Counted from the stretch's first letter, positions 1 through 8,052 are shown. The stretch: 64,000 nt of DNA from Nocardia panacis (GCF_003598715.1 NZ_QZFU01000036.1:1-64000); one strand, 5' to 3'. Notes: generated from the letters alone by a model not told the origin. Made by a program: numbers and translations.

Positions 1-97
1 CGACTACAGCGCGTTCGGTCCATTCCGGTTCGACCGCAACCAATACGACGACGCTCTGCGGGACCTGACCAGGCCGATCAGCTCGGACATCGCGTGA
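1..97 (+). CDS. 3' end of an unidentified protein (partial)
   Basis: Only the last 31 codons are inside the window, ending at a TGA at 95-97. The tail reads through FGPFRFDRNQYDDALRDL and is rich in Asp and Arg. I do not recognise the family. It ends about 30 bp before a perfect inverted repeat and the TnsA-like pseudogene, so it may be the last host gene before a transposon end. Confidence 0.4.
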   Translation, partial: DYSAFGPFRFDRNQYDDALRDLTRPISSDIA

Positions 98-127
98 ACA
101 CAATTCGCCGCAGGTGCCGCTCGCATC

Positions 128-155
128 GGGTCTGTAAAGCTAACTTTACAGACCC
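128..155. repeat. Perfect 12-bp inverted repeat, possible transposon-end site
   Basis: GGGTCTGTAAAG at 128-139 and CTTTACAGACCC at 144-155 are exact reverse complements around the 4-nt loop CTAA. The core contains TGT...ACA, the usual terminal bases of Tn7/Mu-type elements. It lies just upstream of the TnsA-like gene, where a left end or transposase-binding site would sit. A terminator for the preceding gene is the alternative. Confidence 0.5.
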
Positions 156-221
156 GTCGGTGCGGCGGCTGGCCTCTGTGAACCCTGAGTCTGCGGCTCG
201 ACCTGGAGTACTGCCTGCCGA

Positions 222-1064
222 GTGGGCCGGACGCGCGATTCGTTGATCAGCAGCTGGTCGGTGCCGTTCGAACAGTGTCGTCCGGTGCGTTCGCTCTCGT
301 CGTTCAAGGGGCAGTCGAATTTCTCGGGATCGTGGTGGATGGCGACGACTGCCGACCATGTCGGCTATGAATCCTGGTTGGAGCGGACCATTTGATCTCG
401 TTCAATGCCGATCCCGAGGTGGTGGCCGTTGCGTCACAGCCGTTCTGGTTCCGCTGGAACGACGGCCACAAGGGCCGGCGGCATGCGCCGGACTACTTCC
501 TTCGGCTGCGTGACGGCCGCGCGGTCGTCGTCGACGGGCGGGCCGCCGACCGGATCGAGATCCGCGACGCCGAGGCATTCATGGCCGCCGCGCGCGCCTG
601 CGCAAGTGTGGGCTGGGAATATCGTCGAGTCGGTGCCGTTCCGGCGGTGCTGGCGGCGAACCGGCGTCGGTTGGCTGGCTATCGCCATCCTCGCTGCGTG
701 CGTCCAGAGCCGGGGCTAGCTCGGGAGGTCCTTCGCCGAGCTGCGGCCGGTGATGGCTGGAGCGGAGGCGGTGGGCGATCCCGCGGTGGTGTTGCCGACG
801 CTGTTTCACCTGATGTGGTCCGGCCTGTTGACTGCGGACCTGAACACCACGGTGCGTAGCGCCGGCGTCCGCGAGATCTGGGAACGCCTCCTCGACCATC
901 ACCACGCAGCGGTCGCCCACACCGCAGTCAACGCCTATATCGTCGATCGCCGCGCCCCGGCCGCAACCCCGCACCCGATACCCTGGGTATTGGTAACCAC
1001 GGATATTCGTTCGTGCGGAATAGCCCCAGATTGGGGCGAACGCCCGCTCGCCGACGCAGCCTGA
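222..1064 (+). pseudogene. TnsA-like heteromeric transposase endonuclease, frameshifted
   Basis: Three reading frames must be joined to rebuild the protein. 222-383 gives the N-terminal part, including SNFSGSWWMATTADHVGYES. 391-720 gives VASQPFWFRWNDG and the RRHAPDYF motif, a TnsA-type nuclease signature. About 745-850 gives LMAGAEAVGDP-like sequence and FHLMWSGLL. The first break is explained by one missing G near 383-388: WLERTI plus stop where WLERDHLISF is expected. The second lies around 720-748. In this family TnsA cuts the 5' ends of the element and works with a DDE TnsB and an ATPase; neither partner is present. The frame after about 865 does not match the family, so the true 3' end is uncertain. 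Confidence 0.7.
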
Positions 1065-1112
1065 TCGCCCCAGACAACCTTGCCGGTGAAGTTCTAGCGG
1101 TAGCCGTGCACC

Positions 1113-1735
1113 CTAGTGCCGGCGGATGGGGTGAGGTTTGGGCAAGGGATGCTCTGTGATGTCGGAGGCGGCCGACCGTAGAAGGTCGAGAAGAGCGCAG
1201 CCCAGGTAGCCCCGAAAACTCGCATAAGCGGCACGGTAGTAGCAGTTCCAGTAGCTCACGACCCGCCTCTGGGTGCGCGCGAAGAAGGCCGGGTTGTCCG
1301 CAACGAATGTACCGTAAGCGAGATGTCCGCTGGCACCCGGCGTAGCGAGATCACGAAGCCCGTCGCGGATGACGACCAGGATCTCCAAGACGTACTCGCC
1401 GACCAATTGCACCACGAACGGGACGACCCAGGGATCCGCGGATCCGACGAGCTGCTCCAAGTGGCGCTGCCGCACCCTCCCATCGCAGTGCCTCGAGTAC
1501 AAGCAGTGCAGAAGCTGCCGTTGACGCGCCGACAACGACCTCACCGCGTCAGCCGATGGCTCGTCGTTGTAGAGGCGCCCAGGGATGTGACCTGCTGGCC
1601 CCCCACCACGACCGAGAAGGGGTTAAGCGACCCGAAGCGGGAAGCAGGCATGACCGCCAGCACTGCCTGGGCATCGCCAGCAAGTTCGGCCGGGAACGCC
1701 GCGATCAAATCATTGCTGACGGAAGGCGGTTGCAC
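1113..1735 (-). pseudogene. Hypothetical actinobacterial protein, single frameshift
   Basis: Two frames read as one protein. An N-terminal part from ATG 1735 ends in VVVGGQQV. The larger part carries PGRLYNDEP, then LSARQRQLLHCLYSRHCDGR and a long helical C-terminus. The switch occurs around 1583-1589 and is repaired by adding one base, giving QVTIPGRLYNDEP. The combined protein would be about 205 residues. I recognise the RQRxxLxCLYSRHxDG pattern as a recurrent actinobacterial hypothetical family of unknown function. Whether the shift is real or a sequencing error cannot be decided here. Confidence 0.55.
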
Positions 1736-1824
1736 GGGCTGATCATAGGCGGAGGCCCTGGCCCACGGCAGGGATCAACGACCTTCCAGTCACCCAACCC
1801 GGCGAACATATGTGGTCAGAGCAC

Positions 1825-2262
1825 CTAGGTCTTCTGACGGGCGAGGGTCGCGGCGTAGCCGAGGTGAGTGTTTCCGGCGATGGTTGCCCACTCGGTTGCG
1901 GTGCCGATGCGCAGGCCGAGGAGATCACTGATTACGGCGTCGGGCAGTTTGACGGCCAGTTGCATCAGGGCGCTGTTGCGGCCGATGCGCGGTGGGATGC
2001 CGAGTTCCTTGAGCCGGAAAGCGAGCTGCTGGGAGCTCATGTGCTGGCCAGGGACCGCTCCGGGGAACAGCCATGAGTGGTTGTCAGTGTGTCCGAGGAC
2101 GGCATAGCCGCGGCGATCGGTAGTGAGGCGCAGGACGAGGTCGTTCAGCGGCGGTGGAAGATCGACAGGTTTGCGGCCGAGCTTGAGCTGAACCCCGTTG
2201 TTGGTGCGGATGACGTGGTTGACCTTCAGTTGCGTGATTCGGGCGGCGGGCTGGGCGTAGAG
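1825..2262 (-). pseudogene. C-terminal remnant of a tyrosine recombinase-type integrase
   Basis: The minus strand reads continuously from about 2262 with LLYAQPAARIT, then LPPPLNDLVLRL, a WLFPG motif and LLGLRIGTATEWATIAG, ending in ARQKT. These are typical of the C-terminal half of large actinobacterial integrases found in mobile islands. The N-terminal half is missing. The open frame stops matching exactly where the truncated ATPase begins on the other strand. A start codon exists at 2040, but homology extends upstream of it, so this is a 5' truncation rather than a small gene. Confidence 0.65.
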
Positions 2263-2265
2263 CAG

Positions 2266-2732
2266 GCCACCCTGCTACCTGGTTCGCGGGTCTTCGACAC
2301 CGAGGAAGTCGGGGTCATGCTGCGCCACGTTCTGGCCTCCGAGCCCGTTCGGACTTCCAGGACTGGCAGCCCTGGCGAGGACTGGTCGTGGCCGCCGCGA
2401 CCCAGATCCTCGACTACGTCGGCGGAACTCTGATCATTCCCCAGACGGTTCTGGTCAACCAATACTGGCAGGAGATCCGCACCGGACTGGCCGACGCCGG
2501 GATCCCGATCTGTCACTTCGTGCTCCACGCCGACCGCGACGAACTCATCCAGCGCATCCAGAACGACCGTGTCATGGGACCCTCGCAATGGCGATTCGAT
2601 CACCTCGACGATTACGACGCCGCCCGCTCTTGGCACAGCCGGCAAGCACACGTCATCGACACCACCGGCCTACAGCCACGCCAGGTCGCCGAACTCATCG
2701 CCGCCGACACCGCCCGCGCCACAACGAAATAG
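2266..2732 (+). pseudogene. AAA-type ATP-binding protein, P-loop lost and frameshifted
   Basis: The sequence fits an AAA-family ATPase (TmrB/tunicamycin-resistance-like) from residue 30 or so: LLPGSRVFDTEEVG, then LDYVGGTLIIPQTVLVNQYW, FVLHADRDELIQRI, a WRFDHLDDY motif and HVIDTTGL. The first ~30 residues, which should hold the GxxGxGKT Walker A loop, are absent. A missing G at about 2351 shifts the frame between SEPVR and FQDWQPWRG. The remnant cannot bind ATP as it stands. It is joined head to head with the truncated integrase. Confidence 0.7.
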
Positions 2733-2817
2733 GCCAACCCGGGCGGCAGAAACAAGCGGAAAGCCCTGCCACCGAAAACAGCCCACCACAGGTCACCCAC
2801 CGACCGATCGGCCAACC

Positions 2818-3300
2818 TCACCGGCACACTTCCGCCAGCAGGACAACTCGATCAACTATCGGATCGAACCCGAGCACCGGGTGGTCGTAGTCACCCTCGG
2901 CGGCCATTGTCACAGGTTTGCCCAGGCAGCGACCGATCACCCGAAAGAAATCGCAGAGGGTGTCCACACCGTTTTGACCTTGTAGCTGGCGGAGGTCGAT
3001 GTCAAAGTCGATCTCCGCCGGAGACGTTGGCCGGAAAATCGCCAGAACGCCCGGATCAGGCCAGACATGCAATTCCGCCGCGTCCGCATCAGCCGGGCGC
3101 GACAGAACCTCCGAGGCAGACGGCAACGGCCTGACCTCGACGCCCACCCAGTACTCCCAAGCCCAACCACTCGACTGGACCAAGTCGAACATCGCCTGCC
3201 AGTCCTGTACCGAAGTGTCCGGCACTGTCACATCGGGCAGGGCTCCCATCAGGTCAGGATCGAAAAGCGCCTGGACACTATCCCAGAGCAGATCAGACAT
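2818..3300 (-). CDS. Hypothetical acidic protein, 160 aa
   Basis: An intact acidic reading frame with high third-position GC. It begins MSDLLWDSVQALFDPDLMG and contains a Trp-rich stretch SSGWAWEYWVGVEV near residue 45. No signal peptide or membrane segment is visible and I cannot place the family. Its acidity and small size are compatible with an immunity-type or antitoxin-like protein, but nothing shows this directly. It is the last gene of a leftward run that starts with the creatininase. Confidence 0.6.
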   Translation of the reverse strand: MSDLLWDSVQALFDPDLMGALPDVTVPDTSVQDWQAMFDLVQSSGWAWEYWVGVEVRPLPSASEVLSRPADADAAELHVWPDPGVLAIFRPTSPAEIDFDIDLRQLQGQNGVDTLCDFFRVIGRCLGKPVTMAAEGDYDHPVLGFDPIVDRVVLLAEVCR

Positions 3301-3358
3301 CCCGTAATGATGCCAACAGTCAACCCCGGAATCCAGCTCGCGACACGCAAGCCGGACA

Positions 3359-3526
3359 TCAACACGCCAACCGACTGATGCTCATTTCCACGGCCGGGGT
3401 CCAAACCTCGGCATCGCCGACGCCGACCGGCCCGCCGGAGACCACACCGGTGACGAATATCCAATCGGCTCGACCGGAGGGAAAGTCGGCTGGCTCGACA
3501 ATCATTCGTGGAGCTCCATCACACAT
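3359..3526 (-). CDS. Small protein, possible EF-Tu domain-2-like fold
   Basis: A 55-residue frame begins at ATG 3526 with a good ribosome binding site (GGAGGAG, six bases upstream). After MIVEPADFPSGRADW the sequence IFVTGVVSGGPVGVGDAEVW resembles the VxTGxVxxGxVxVGD beta-barrel pattern of elongation-factor domain 2 proteins, which occur as short stand-alone proteins in actinobacteria. It sits between the creatininase and the 160-residue gene in the same direction. It is shorter than the usual stand-alone domain (about 90 residues), so it may be truncated. Confidence 0.45.
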   Translation of the reverse strand: MCDGAPRMIVEPADFPSGRADWIFVTGVVSGGPVGVGDAEVWTPAVEMSISRLAC

Positions 3527-3562
3527 TGAATGCTCCTCCGCCCATACGATGAAAGGTCCACC

Positions 3563-4270
3563 TCATTCCATGAGGATTTTCAGGTGGTCGGCGAAAGTCT
3601 CGACCAGGCTCTTGAGCACGGCTTCGCCCTTCACGGCGGACGCCAGCGAGGGGCGACCAATGATGCCGCTGGTTGTGTACGCGGCCATACCGGTAAGCAG
3701 GAAGTGAGGCCGGTCGTCCGCATCGTGGTCCGATACACGCCAGTTGTCGCCGACGAGCTCCGGTTTCGCGTGCAACAGGATGGAGGTTTCCAGTTCGCCA
3801 CCGTGCATGTCGGCGTGGGCGGTGGTCGCCATCCCCGCGCTCTCGCGAGCCGCATTCCACTCTTCTCGGCCGGGGAAGAGTGCGACACTACGGGCTTCGG
3901 TGTTGGCCTGGAGGGCGATATTCGACAGAACGTAGTTGCCGCCGTGGCCGTTGACGAGCACCAACTTGTTGATACCGGAGCGCGCCAGCGAGGCCCGGAT
4001 GTCCTCGATCACCGCGATGAGAGTGGCGGCATCGATGCTCACGGTTCCAGCGAACCCCTTGTGCTCATGAGAGCACGAGATGGTGATCGGCGGTAGCAGC
4101 AACAGTCCGTACGTCTCGGATAGTCGCTGTGCGATCAGGCAGGCGACCGCAGTGTCGGTGATCAACGGCAGATGCGCGCCATGTTGCTCGAAGCTGCCGA
4201 CCGGCAGGACCGCCACGGTCGCCGCACGGCGGGCCTCATCCACTGATGTCGCGGTGCTCATCAATTCCAC
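3563..4270 (-). CDS. Creatininase family protein
   Basis: A 235-residue member of the creatininase (creatinine amidohydrolase) family, metal-dependent cytosolic amidohydrolases. Conserved motifs are GSFEQHGAHLP near residue 26, SCSHEHKGF near 66, VNGHGGN near 107 and HADMHGGELETS near 150. They carry the His, Glu and Asp residues expected to bind two metals. GTG 4270 is preferred as start because AGGAG lies nine bases upstream; ATG 4261 is the alternative. The start overlaps the stop of the TPR-regulator remnant, so they were one operon. The substrate is unknown; family members include creatininase, GTP-derived pyrimidine hydrolases and MftE. Confidence 0.85.
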   Translation of the reverse strand: MELMSTATSVDEARRAATVAVLPVGSFEQHGAHLPLITDTAVACLIAQRLSETYGLLLLPPITISCSHEHKGFAGTVSIDAATLIAVIEDIRASLARSGINKLVLVNGHGGNYVLSNIALQANTEARSVALFPGREEWNAARESAGMATTAHADMHGGELETSILLHAKPELVGDNWRVSDHDADDRPHFLLTGMAAYTTSGIIGRPSLASAVKGEAVLKSLVETFADHLKILME

Positions 4271-4703
4271 TCTGACGTTCTCCTAGTCTTCATCGGGGCC
4301 GCTGATTCCGGTAGGCGCAGGGTGCGGCGAAGCGTGTGGTCGAGCTCGCGAGCGTGGCTGAGATATCCTGTCTGGGTGAGCTTTTCGGTCACTCGGTGTA
4401 GCTGTTGAATGGTGCGACTCGAGCGAGTGTCAGCGACGATCACCAGGGCATGGCCAGCTGTCTCGTATGCGTCATCGGGTTGGCCCACTCCGGCGTAGGC
4501 TGCGGCCAGCCGCGCCAGACCGACCCCGAGGTCACGGCGGTTGCCGGGCTTCCAGTTCTCCAGTCCGTGTTGAAGGTCGTCGAGGGCAGCCTCCGGCCGC
4601 CCGAGCTGCACCCAGCAATGCGCGGCTTCCATCGCGATGTACCCAGGGGTGCAGTAGCCCGACATGTCTCCCGGATCGTTCTCGGGACTGCTGCACGTTC
4701 GGG
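4261..4703 (-). pseudogene. TPR-type XRE regulator, 5' end removed at the IS3 boundary
   Basis: The reading frame encodes only the C-terminal tetratricopeptide part of an actinobacterial XRE/TPR regulator: AHCWVQLGRPEAALDDL, ARLAAAYAGVGQPDDAYE and a terminal RRTLRLPE. The N-terminal helix-turn-helix is absent, and the frame runs into the IS3 left end near 4703. It overlaps the creatininase start by about ten bases, implying it once controlled or accompanied that gene. A full-length relative lies at 8613-9830. Confidence 0.65.
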
Positions 4704-4715
4704 TGACAGATTTGA

Positions 4716-5588
4716 TCACGCGGCCCGGCCGGCCGGTGGGGTCATGATGGTCTCGTGTTCGACCGGCGTCAAACGGCCGAGGGCGGTTTGACGCCGGCGG
4801 CGGTGGTAGGTCCGCTCGATCCAGGTGACTATCGCGATGCGTAATTCCTCACGGCCGCACCAGGATCGGCGATCGAGGACATTCTTCTGCAACAGCGCGA
4901 AGAAACTCTCCATGGCGGCGTTGTCACCGGCCGCCCCGACACGGCCCATGGATCCGGCCATGGCGTGACGAGTCAAGGCGCGCACGAACTTTCGGCTTCG
5001 GAATTGCGACCCTCGGTCGGTGTGCAGGATGCAGCCGGCCACATCACCGCGTCGGGCGACCGCGTTGTCGAGAGCGCGCACGGCCGGCACCGATTTCATT
5101 CGCGAGTCGATGGAATAGCCGACGATCCGGTTGGAGTAGAGGTCCTTGACCGCGCAAATGTAGAGCTTTCCCTCACCGGTCCGGTGCTCGGAGATGTCGG
5201 CCAACCACACACGATTCGGAGCCTCGGCGGAGAAGTCGCGCCTGACCAGGTCGTCGTGGACCGGCGGCCCGGGTTTGCCTCTGCCGCTTCGCTTCTTGCC
5301 GAATACGCTCCACCAGCCGTGGTCCGAGCAGATCCGCCACGCGGTCCGGTCGGCCATCGGCTCACCCGCGGCGCGGGCCTCGTCGGCGAGGAACCGGTAA
5401 CCGAATTCCGGGTCGTCGCGGTGGGCGTCGAACAACGCGTTCGCGCGGTGGGCCGCCTCGAGTTCGGCATCGGTGACCGGCTCGGCCAGCCATCGATAGA
5501 ACGGCCGGCGGGCCGGTTTCAGCACCCGGCACGTCACCGCGACGGGGATTCCGTCGGCGGCCGGCTCGCGGACGAGCAGGTAGGTCAT
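4716..5588 (-). CDS. IS3 family transposase OrfB (DDE integrase domain)
   Basis: The catalytic triad is visible as WLADISEH, ILHTDRGSQF and GDNAAMESFF, with an rve-type core preceded by an HTH_21-like region (DDPEFGYRFLADEARA). The proposed start ATG overlaps the orfA stop as ATGA. The frame is also open upstream to 5753, which would allow an OrfAB fusion by ribosomal frameshifting, the normal IS3 mechanism. The protein is 290 residues from the ATG, a normal length. The DDE residues are intact, so the protein may still be active. Confidence 0.85.
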   Translation of the reverse strand: MTYLLVREPAADGIPVAVTCRVLKPARRPFYRWLAEPVTDAELEAAHRANALFDAHRDDPEFGYRFLADEARAAGEPMADRTAWRICSDHGWWSVFGKKRSGRGKPGPPVHDDLVRRDFSAEAPNRVWLADISEHRTGEGKLYICAVKDLYSNRIVGYSIDSRMKSVPAVRALDNAVARRGDVAGCILHTDRGSQFRSRKFVRALTRHAMAGSMGRVGAAGDNAAMESFFALLQKNVLDRRSWCGREELRIAIVTWIERTYHRRRRQTALGRLTPVEHETIMTPPAGRAA

Positions 5589-5878
5589 CTTCCCGGCAGA
5601 TTCGCCTGCGCGAAATAGGCGGCGGCCTTCTCGAGAACCTCGTTCTCCTGCTCCAGCAACCGAATTCGACGCTTCGCATCCCGAAGCTCTGCCGATTCGC
5701 TGGTACTGGTACCCGGTTTGGTTCCCTCGTCGATATCGGTCTGGCGCATCCATTTCGACAGCGTGACCGGGTGCACCCCGAAGTCGGCGGCGATCCGATC
5801 GAGGGTCACCCCTGGTTCACGATTGCGAGCCACCCGCACGACATCGTCACGGAACTCACGAGGGTAGGGCTTGGGCAC
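5585..5878 (-). CDS. IS3 family transposase OrfA (helix-turn-helix)
   Basis: A 97-residue protein beginning MPKPYPREFRDDVVRVARN, with an HTH at about residues 20-50 (LDRIAADFGVHPVTLSKWMR). A leucine-zipper segment follows at 65-90 (LRDAKRRIRLLEQENEVLEK), the usual dimerisation and DNA-end-binding unit of IS3 elements. Its stop overlaps the orfB start. Confidence 0.88.
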   Translation of the reverse strand: MPKPYPREFRDDVVRVARNREPGVTLDRIAADFGVHPVTLSKWMRQTDIDEGTKPGTSTSESAELRDAKRRIRLLEQENEVLEKAAAYFAQANLPGR

Positions 5879-5923
5879 AGCGACATCCTTCCAGCCCGCC
5901 CGAAGGCAAAGCCAAATCAGGTG

Positions 5924-6187
5924 TCACCTATCCATGCAGCAGTCCCTTCCGAGCTCAGCCAGATCGAGGCGATGCTACGCGAGCTCGACGTGCTTACGGC
6001 AGTCACCGCGCGCGACACAGACTCGCTGGTTCGCCAACTCCACATCGACGCTGTGGCCAACGAATTCGAGGCTCGAGAACTCGCAGATCGCACCCGCGAA
6101 GTTGCCGAGCTTCGCGACAATTTGGAATCCCGCCTGGACTACCTGCGGACAGAGATCATCAGCGCGAATTACAGGCTTGCCACATGA
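5924..6187 (+). pseudogene. C-terminal coiled-coil fragment of an unknown protein
   Basis: Directly at the right edge of the IS3 element the plus strand reads about 87 residues to the TGA at 6185-6187: SELSQIEAMLRELDVLTAV, then ELADRTREVAELRDNLESRL and EIISANYRLAT. The composition (Glu, Leu, Arg heptads) predicts a coiled coil. The upstream part of the frame lies in IS3 sequence and is not native, so the 5' end has been lost. Family not recognised. Confidence 0.45.
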
Positions 6188-6299
6188 TGACCGGCTCGAC
6201 CCATATCGGGACTGTGAAATCAAGGGTGTCAGCGGACATGGAATAGTGGCTCTGGCTCACTTCCGATGATCAGTCCGTGTCGATCACGTTGTGAGGCAA

Positions 6300-6799
6300 T
6301 GGATTACGGTAGATACCCTGCTCGTGGTTGTTGGTGAGGCGGTCGAGTCGGTCTTCCAGTTCTTGTTCCCCATTTGGCGAGTGTGCGGCTCGTCGGTGTG
6401 GAATCGAGGGGGCGAACGATCGGTTTCGCGGCGATGACGACGGCTCCGGTGGCGGCGTGCCCGGTGTGCGGAACGTCGTCTGATCGCGTGCCCAGTAGAT
6501 ACGAGCGCCGACTGGCCGACCGCGCCGTTGATGGTCGGGAGGTATCAATTCGCCTGCGGGTCGAGCGGTTTCGATGCATGAACCACGAGTGTGGGCGCAA
6601 GATCTTCGCCGAGCCCGCTGTGGGCGTCGCAGCGCGATATCAGCGGCGAAGTCGGGTTCTGACCCGATTGCTGATCTCGATCGGGTTGGCGTTGGGCGGG
6701 CGTGCCGGGCACCGGCTGACCGGCCATATCGCCGCGCAGGTCTCGCGATCAACGTTGCTGCGACTGGTGCGTGAACTACCAGTGACCAAGGAACGGTGA
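6300..6799 (+). pseudogene. ISL3 family transposase, N-terminal remnant with frameshift
   Basis: Joining two frames gives the start of an ISL3 transposase. 6319-6368 encodes EAVESVFQFLFP. 6374 onward encodes ASVRLVGVESRG, a zinc-binding CPVCG and CMNHECGRKIF, then the HTH segment LISIGLALGGRAGHRL and LLRLVRELP. The shift is explained by one C missing from a run at 6368-6371. The DDE catalytic domain is missing: homology stops near 6785, where the toxin-tail fragment begins. Confidence 0.65.
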
Positions 6800-6929
6800 A
6801 GGAAAAATCGGCTTCCGCTCAAAAGCCAACAATTGGGATGGCTGGACAATGGACTACACCGGGCCGGGAAATAAGGGAGCCGACATCAAGGTCAGACTGG
6901 GAGCAGATGCAGAAGCATGGTATGAGTAG
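6795..6929 (+). pseudogene. C-terminal tail of a toxin-like protein
   Basis: After the ISL3 homology ends, a different frame reads GEGKIGFRSKANNWDGW, then MDYTGPGNKGADIKVRLG and ends AEAWYE. The Gly/Lys/Trp-rich make-up is like the extreme C-terminus of secreted polymorphic toxins. The next intact gene downstream (7301-7978) looks like an immunity-type protein. The rest of the toxin gene has been replaced by the ISL3 remnant. The toxin interpretation is inference from context. Confidence 0.35.
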
Positions 6930-7119
6930 CCGTTCGACTCGATACAAATACGATTAAACACACTTCGAATGTTTGATATTGGGCTCAACAATTCAGATCA
7001 CCACACCATCTGAATGTCCAGTCTGATGACGACACCGACGGCGCATCCTCGAATAATATGACCGCGCCTCTGCCACAGAGCAGCGGAGGCACGGTCCTAG
7101 CCGGTAGGATGCGGCAAGT

Positions 7120-7245
7120 GTGCATGGCGATGAGTTGGAATACACTATCCGGGATCTATATGCGAAGAATTTAACCCGATGTATTCCAGATGACGGCACG
7201 TCGACTTTGAGATCGATACGGACGCCAGGAATCGACAGCAGCTAA
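7120..7245 (+). CDS. Possible 41-aa ORF in an AT-richer gap
   Basis: The stretch 6930-7300 has no clear gene and is noticeably less GC-rich than its surroundings. Within it a GTG-started frame encodes VHGDELEYTIRDLYAKN...GIDSS with a plausible soluble composition. There is no strong ribosome binding site. It may be a gene fragment or chance. The rest of the gap holds the ribosome binding site of the next gene (GGAAAGG before ATG 7301). Confidence 0.2.
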   Translation: MHGDELEYTIRDLYAKNLTRCIPDDGTSTLRSIRTPGIDSS

Positions 7246-7300
7246 CAAAGCTGGTTTGACGAAAGTAGGCCGATAGGCCCGGATATCGGAAAGGAATACA

Positions 7301-7978
7301 ATGAACGACCGACATTTGCTGACAAGCTCGGACGCCTACAAAGCCATCCATAGTGAAATGAGTTCATTTTTTCACTTGAACCGGAGGTTCCCGGAAGACG
7401 TGTATCGAGTTGGAGGTTCGAGAACAGTCTTCATGGAATACGAGACGGGGATCAATCCTCGCTTCTGGCCTACGCTCAGCCGTTTGGCGCAGATAAATGG
7501 TGACGAAAACGTCGACTTCATGGTGGTGAATCCCGCGCACGGAAGCGTAAACGTTCCAGCAAGCTGGAACGTTTACCCAGCATTCTCGATGCCCGTGTCC
7601 GCTTCCGCCGCCGAATTCGGAGACGCCCTTACTGAGCCTACACCGGACGATGACAATTTCTGGCTCATTGGTGATCTGTCGGAAGTCATCGCAATCACCG
7701 GCGCCTCTGGATTATGGGGATGCTGGGGAGAGCAGAGTAGCGGAATTATGGCTATCCGAGCCGCTGATACCGGCGAGTTCCAGAGATGGCGCGAGGATAT
7801 CGATCTCCACTGGTGGGGCACCTATGGGATCCTGGATATCATCGCCCCGAATTGTCGAGACTGGCGGATACCACACGAATTTCTGGATCCATTCGTAGAC
7901 AACTACCGATGGACACTACAACCCCAGGCTCTGGAGAGAATGGCATTCGGAAAGACAGCGGATCCGAATCAAAAATGA
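7301..7978 (+). CDS. Hypothetical protein, immunity-like, lower GC
   Basis: 225 residues beginning MNDRHLLTSSDAYKAIHSEM, behind a good ribosome binding site (GGAAAGGAATACA). It is acidic and Trp-rich (ASWNVYPAF, SGLWGCWGEQSSGIMAI, DIDLHWWGTYGILD), with no signal peptide or membrane helix. GC content and codon choice are lower than in neighbouring genes, suggesting recent transfer. The position after a toxin-tail remnant, with a short overlapping ORF and then IS5, is like a polymorphic-toxin immunity gene. The family is not recognised, and the immunity role is inferred from context and composition. Confidence 0.65.
   Translation: MNDRHLLTSSDAYKAIHSEMSSFFHLNRRFPEDVYRVGGSRTVFMEYETGINPRFWPTLSRLAQINGDENVDFMVVNPAHGSVNVPASWNVYPAFSMPVSASAAEFGDALTEPTPDDDNFWLIGDLSEVIAITGASGLWGCWGEQSSGIMAIRAADTGEFQRWREDIDLHWWGTYGILDIIAPNCRDWRIPHEFLDPFVDNYRWTLQPQALERMAFGKTADPNQK
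7547..7576. repeat. Perfect 14-bp inverted repeat inside the coding sequence
   Basis: GTAAACGTTCCAGC (7547-7560) and GCTGGAACGTTTAC (7563-7576) are exact reverse complements separated by AA. It lies wholly inside the 7301-7978 gene, where it encodes VNVPASWNVY. A 30-bp near-palindrome in coding DNA can form a strong mRNA hairpin or a cruciform. Confidence 0.8.
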
Positions 7979-8049
7979 TAAATCACTCCTACGAGATCGA
8001 AGGAACATTCGACCAAAAAGACGGCACCAGATTGCCACTCTTCTACTAA
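7975..8049 (+). pseudogene. Short ORF overlapping the previous stop (truncated gene?)
   Basis: An ATG overlaps the TGA of the 225-residue gene (ATGA), typical of translational coupling. It opens a 24-residue frame, MINHSYEIEGTFDQKDGTRL..., ending just before the IS5 remnant. It is probably the 5' stub of a second operon gene cut off by IS5 insertion. The stop could also be native. Confidence 0.35.
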
Positions 8050-8052
8050 GTC

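Larger units (their letters stand above)
4704..5926 (-). mobile_element. IS3-family insertion sequence
   Basis: The element contains orfA and orfB in the classic IS3 arrangement. Candidate ends both start with TGACA: TGACAGATTTGATC at the left (from 4704) and TGACACCTGATTTGG reading inwards from 5926. No direct target duplication is evident. Truncated, unrelated genes lie on either side (TPR regulator to the left, coiled-coil fragment to the right), so the flanks are probably the product of recombination rather than simple insertion. Confidence 0.75.
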
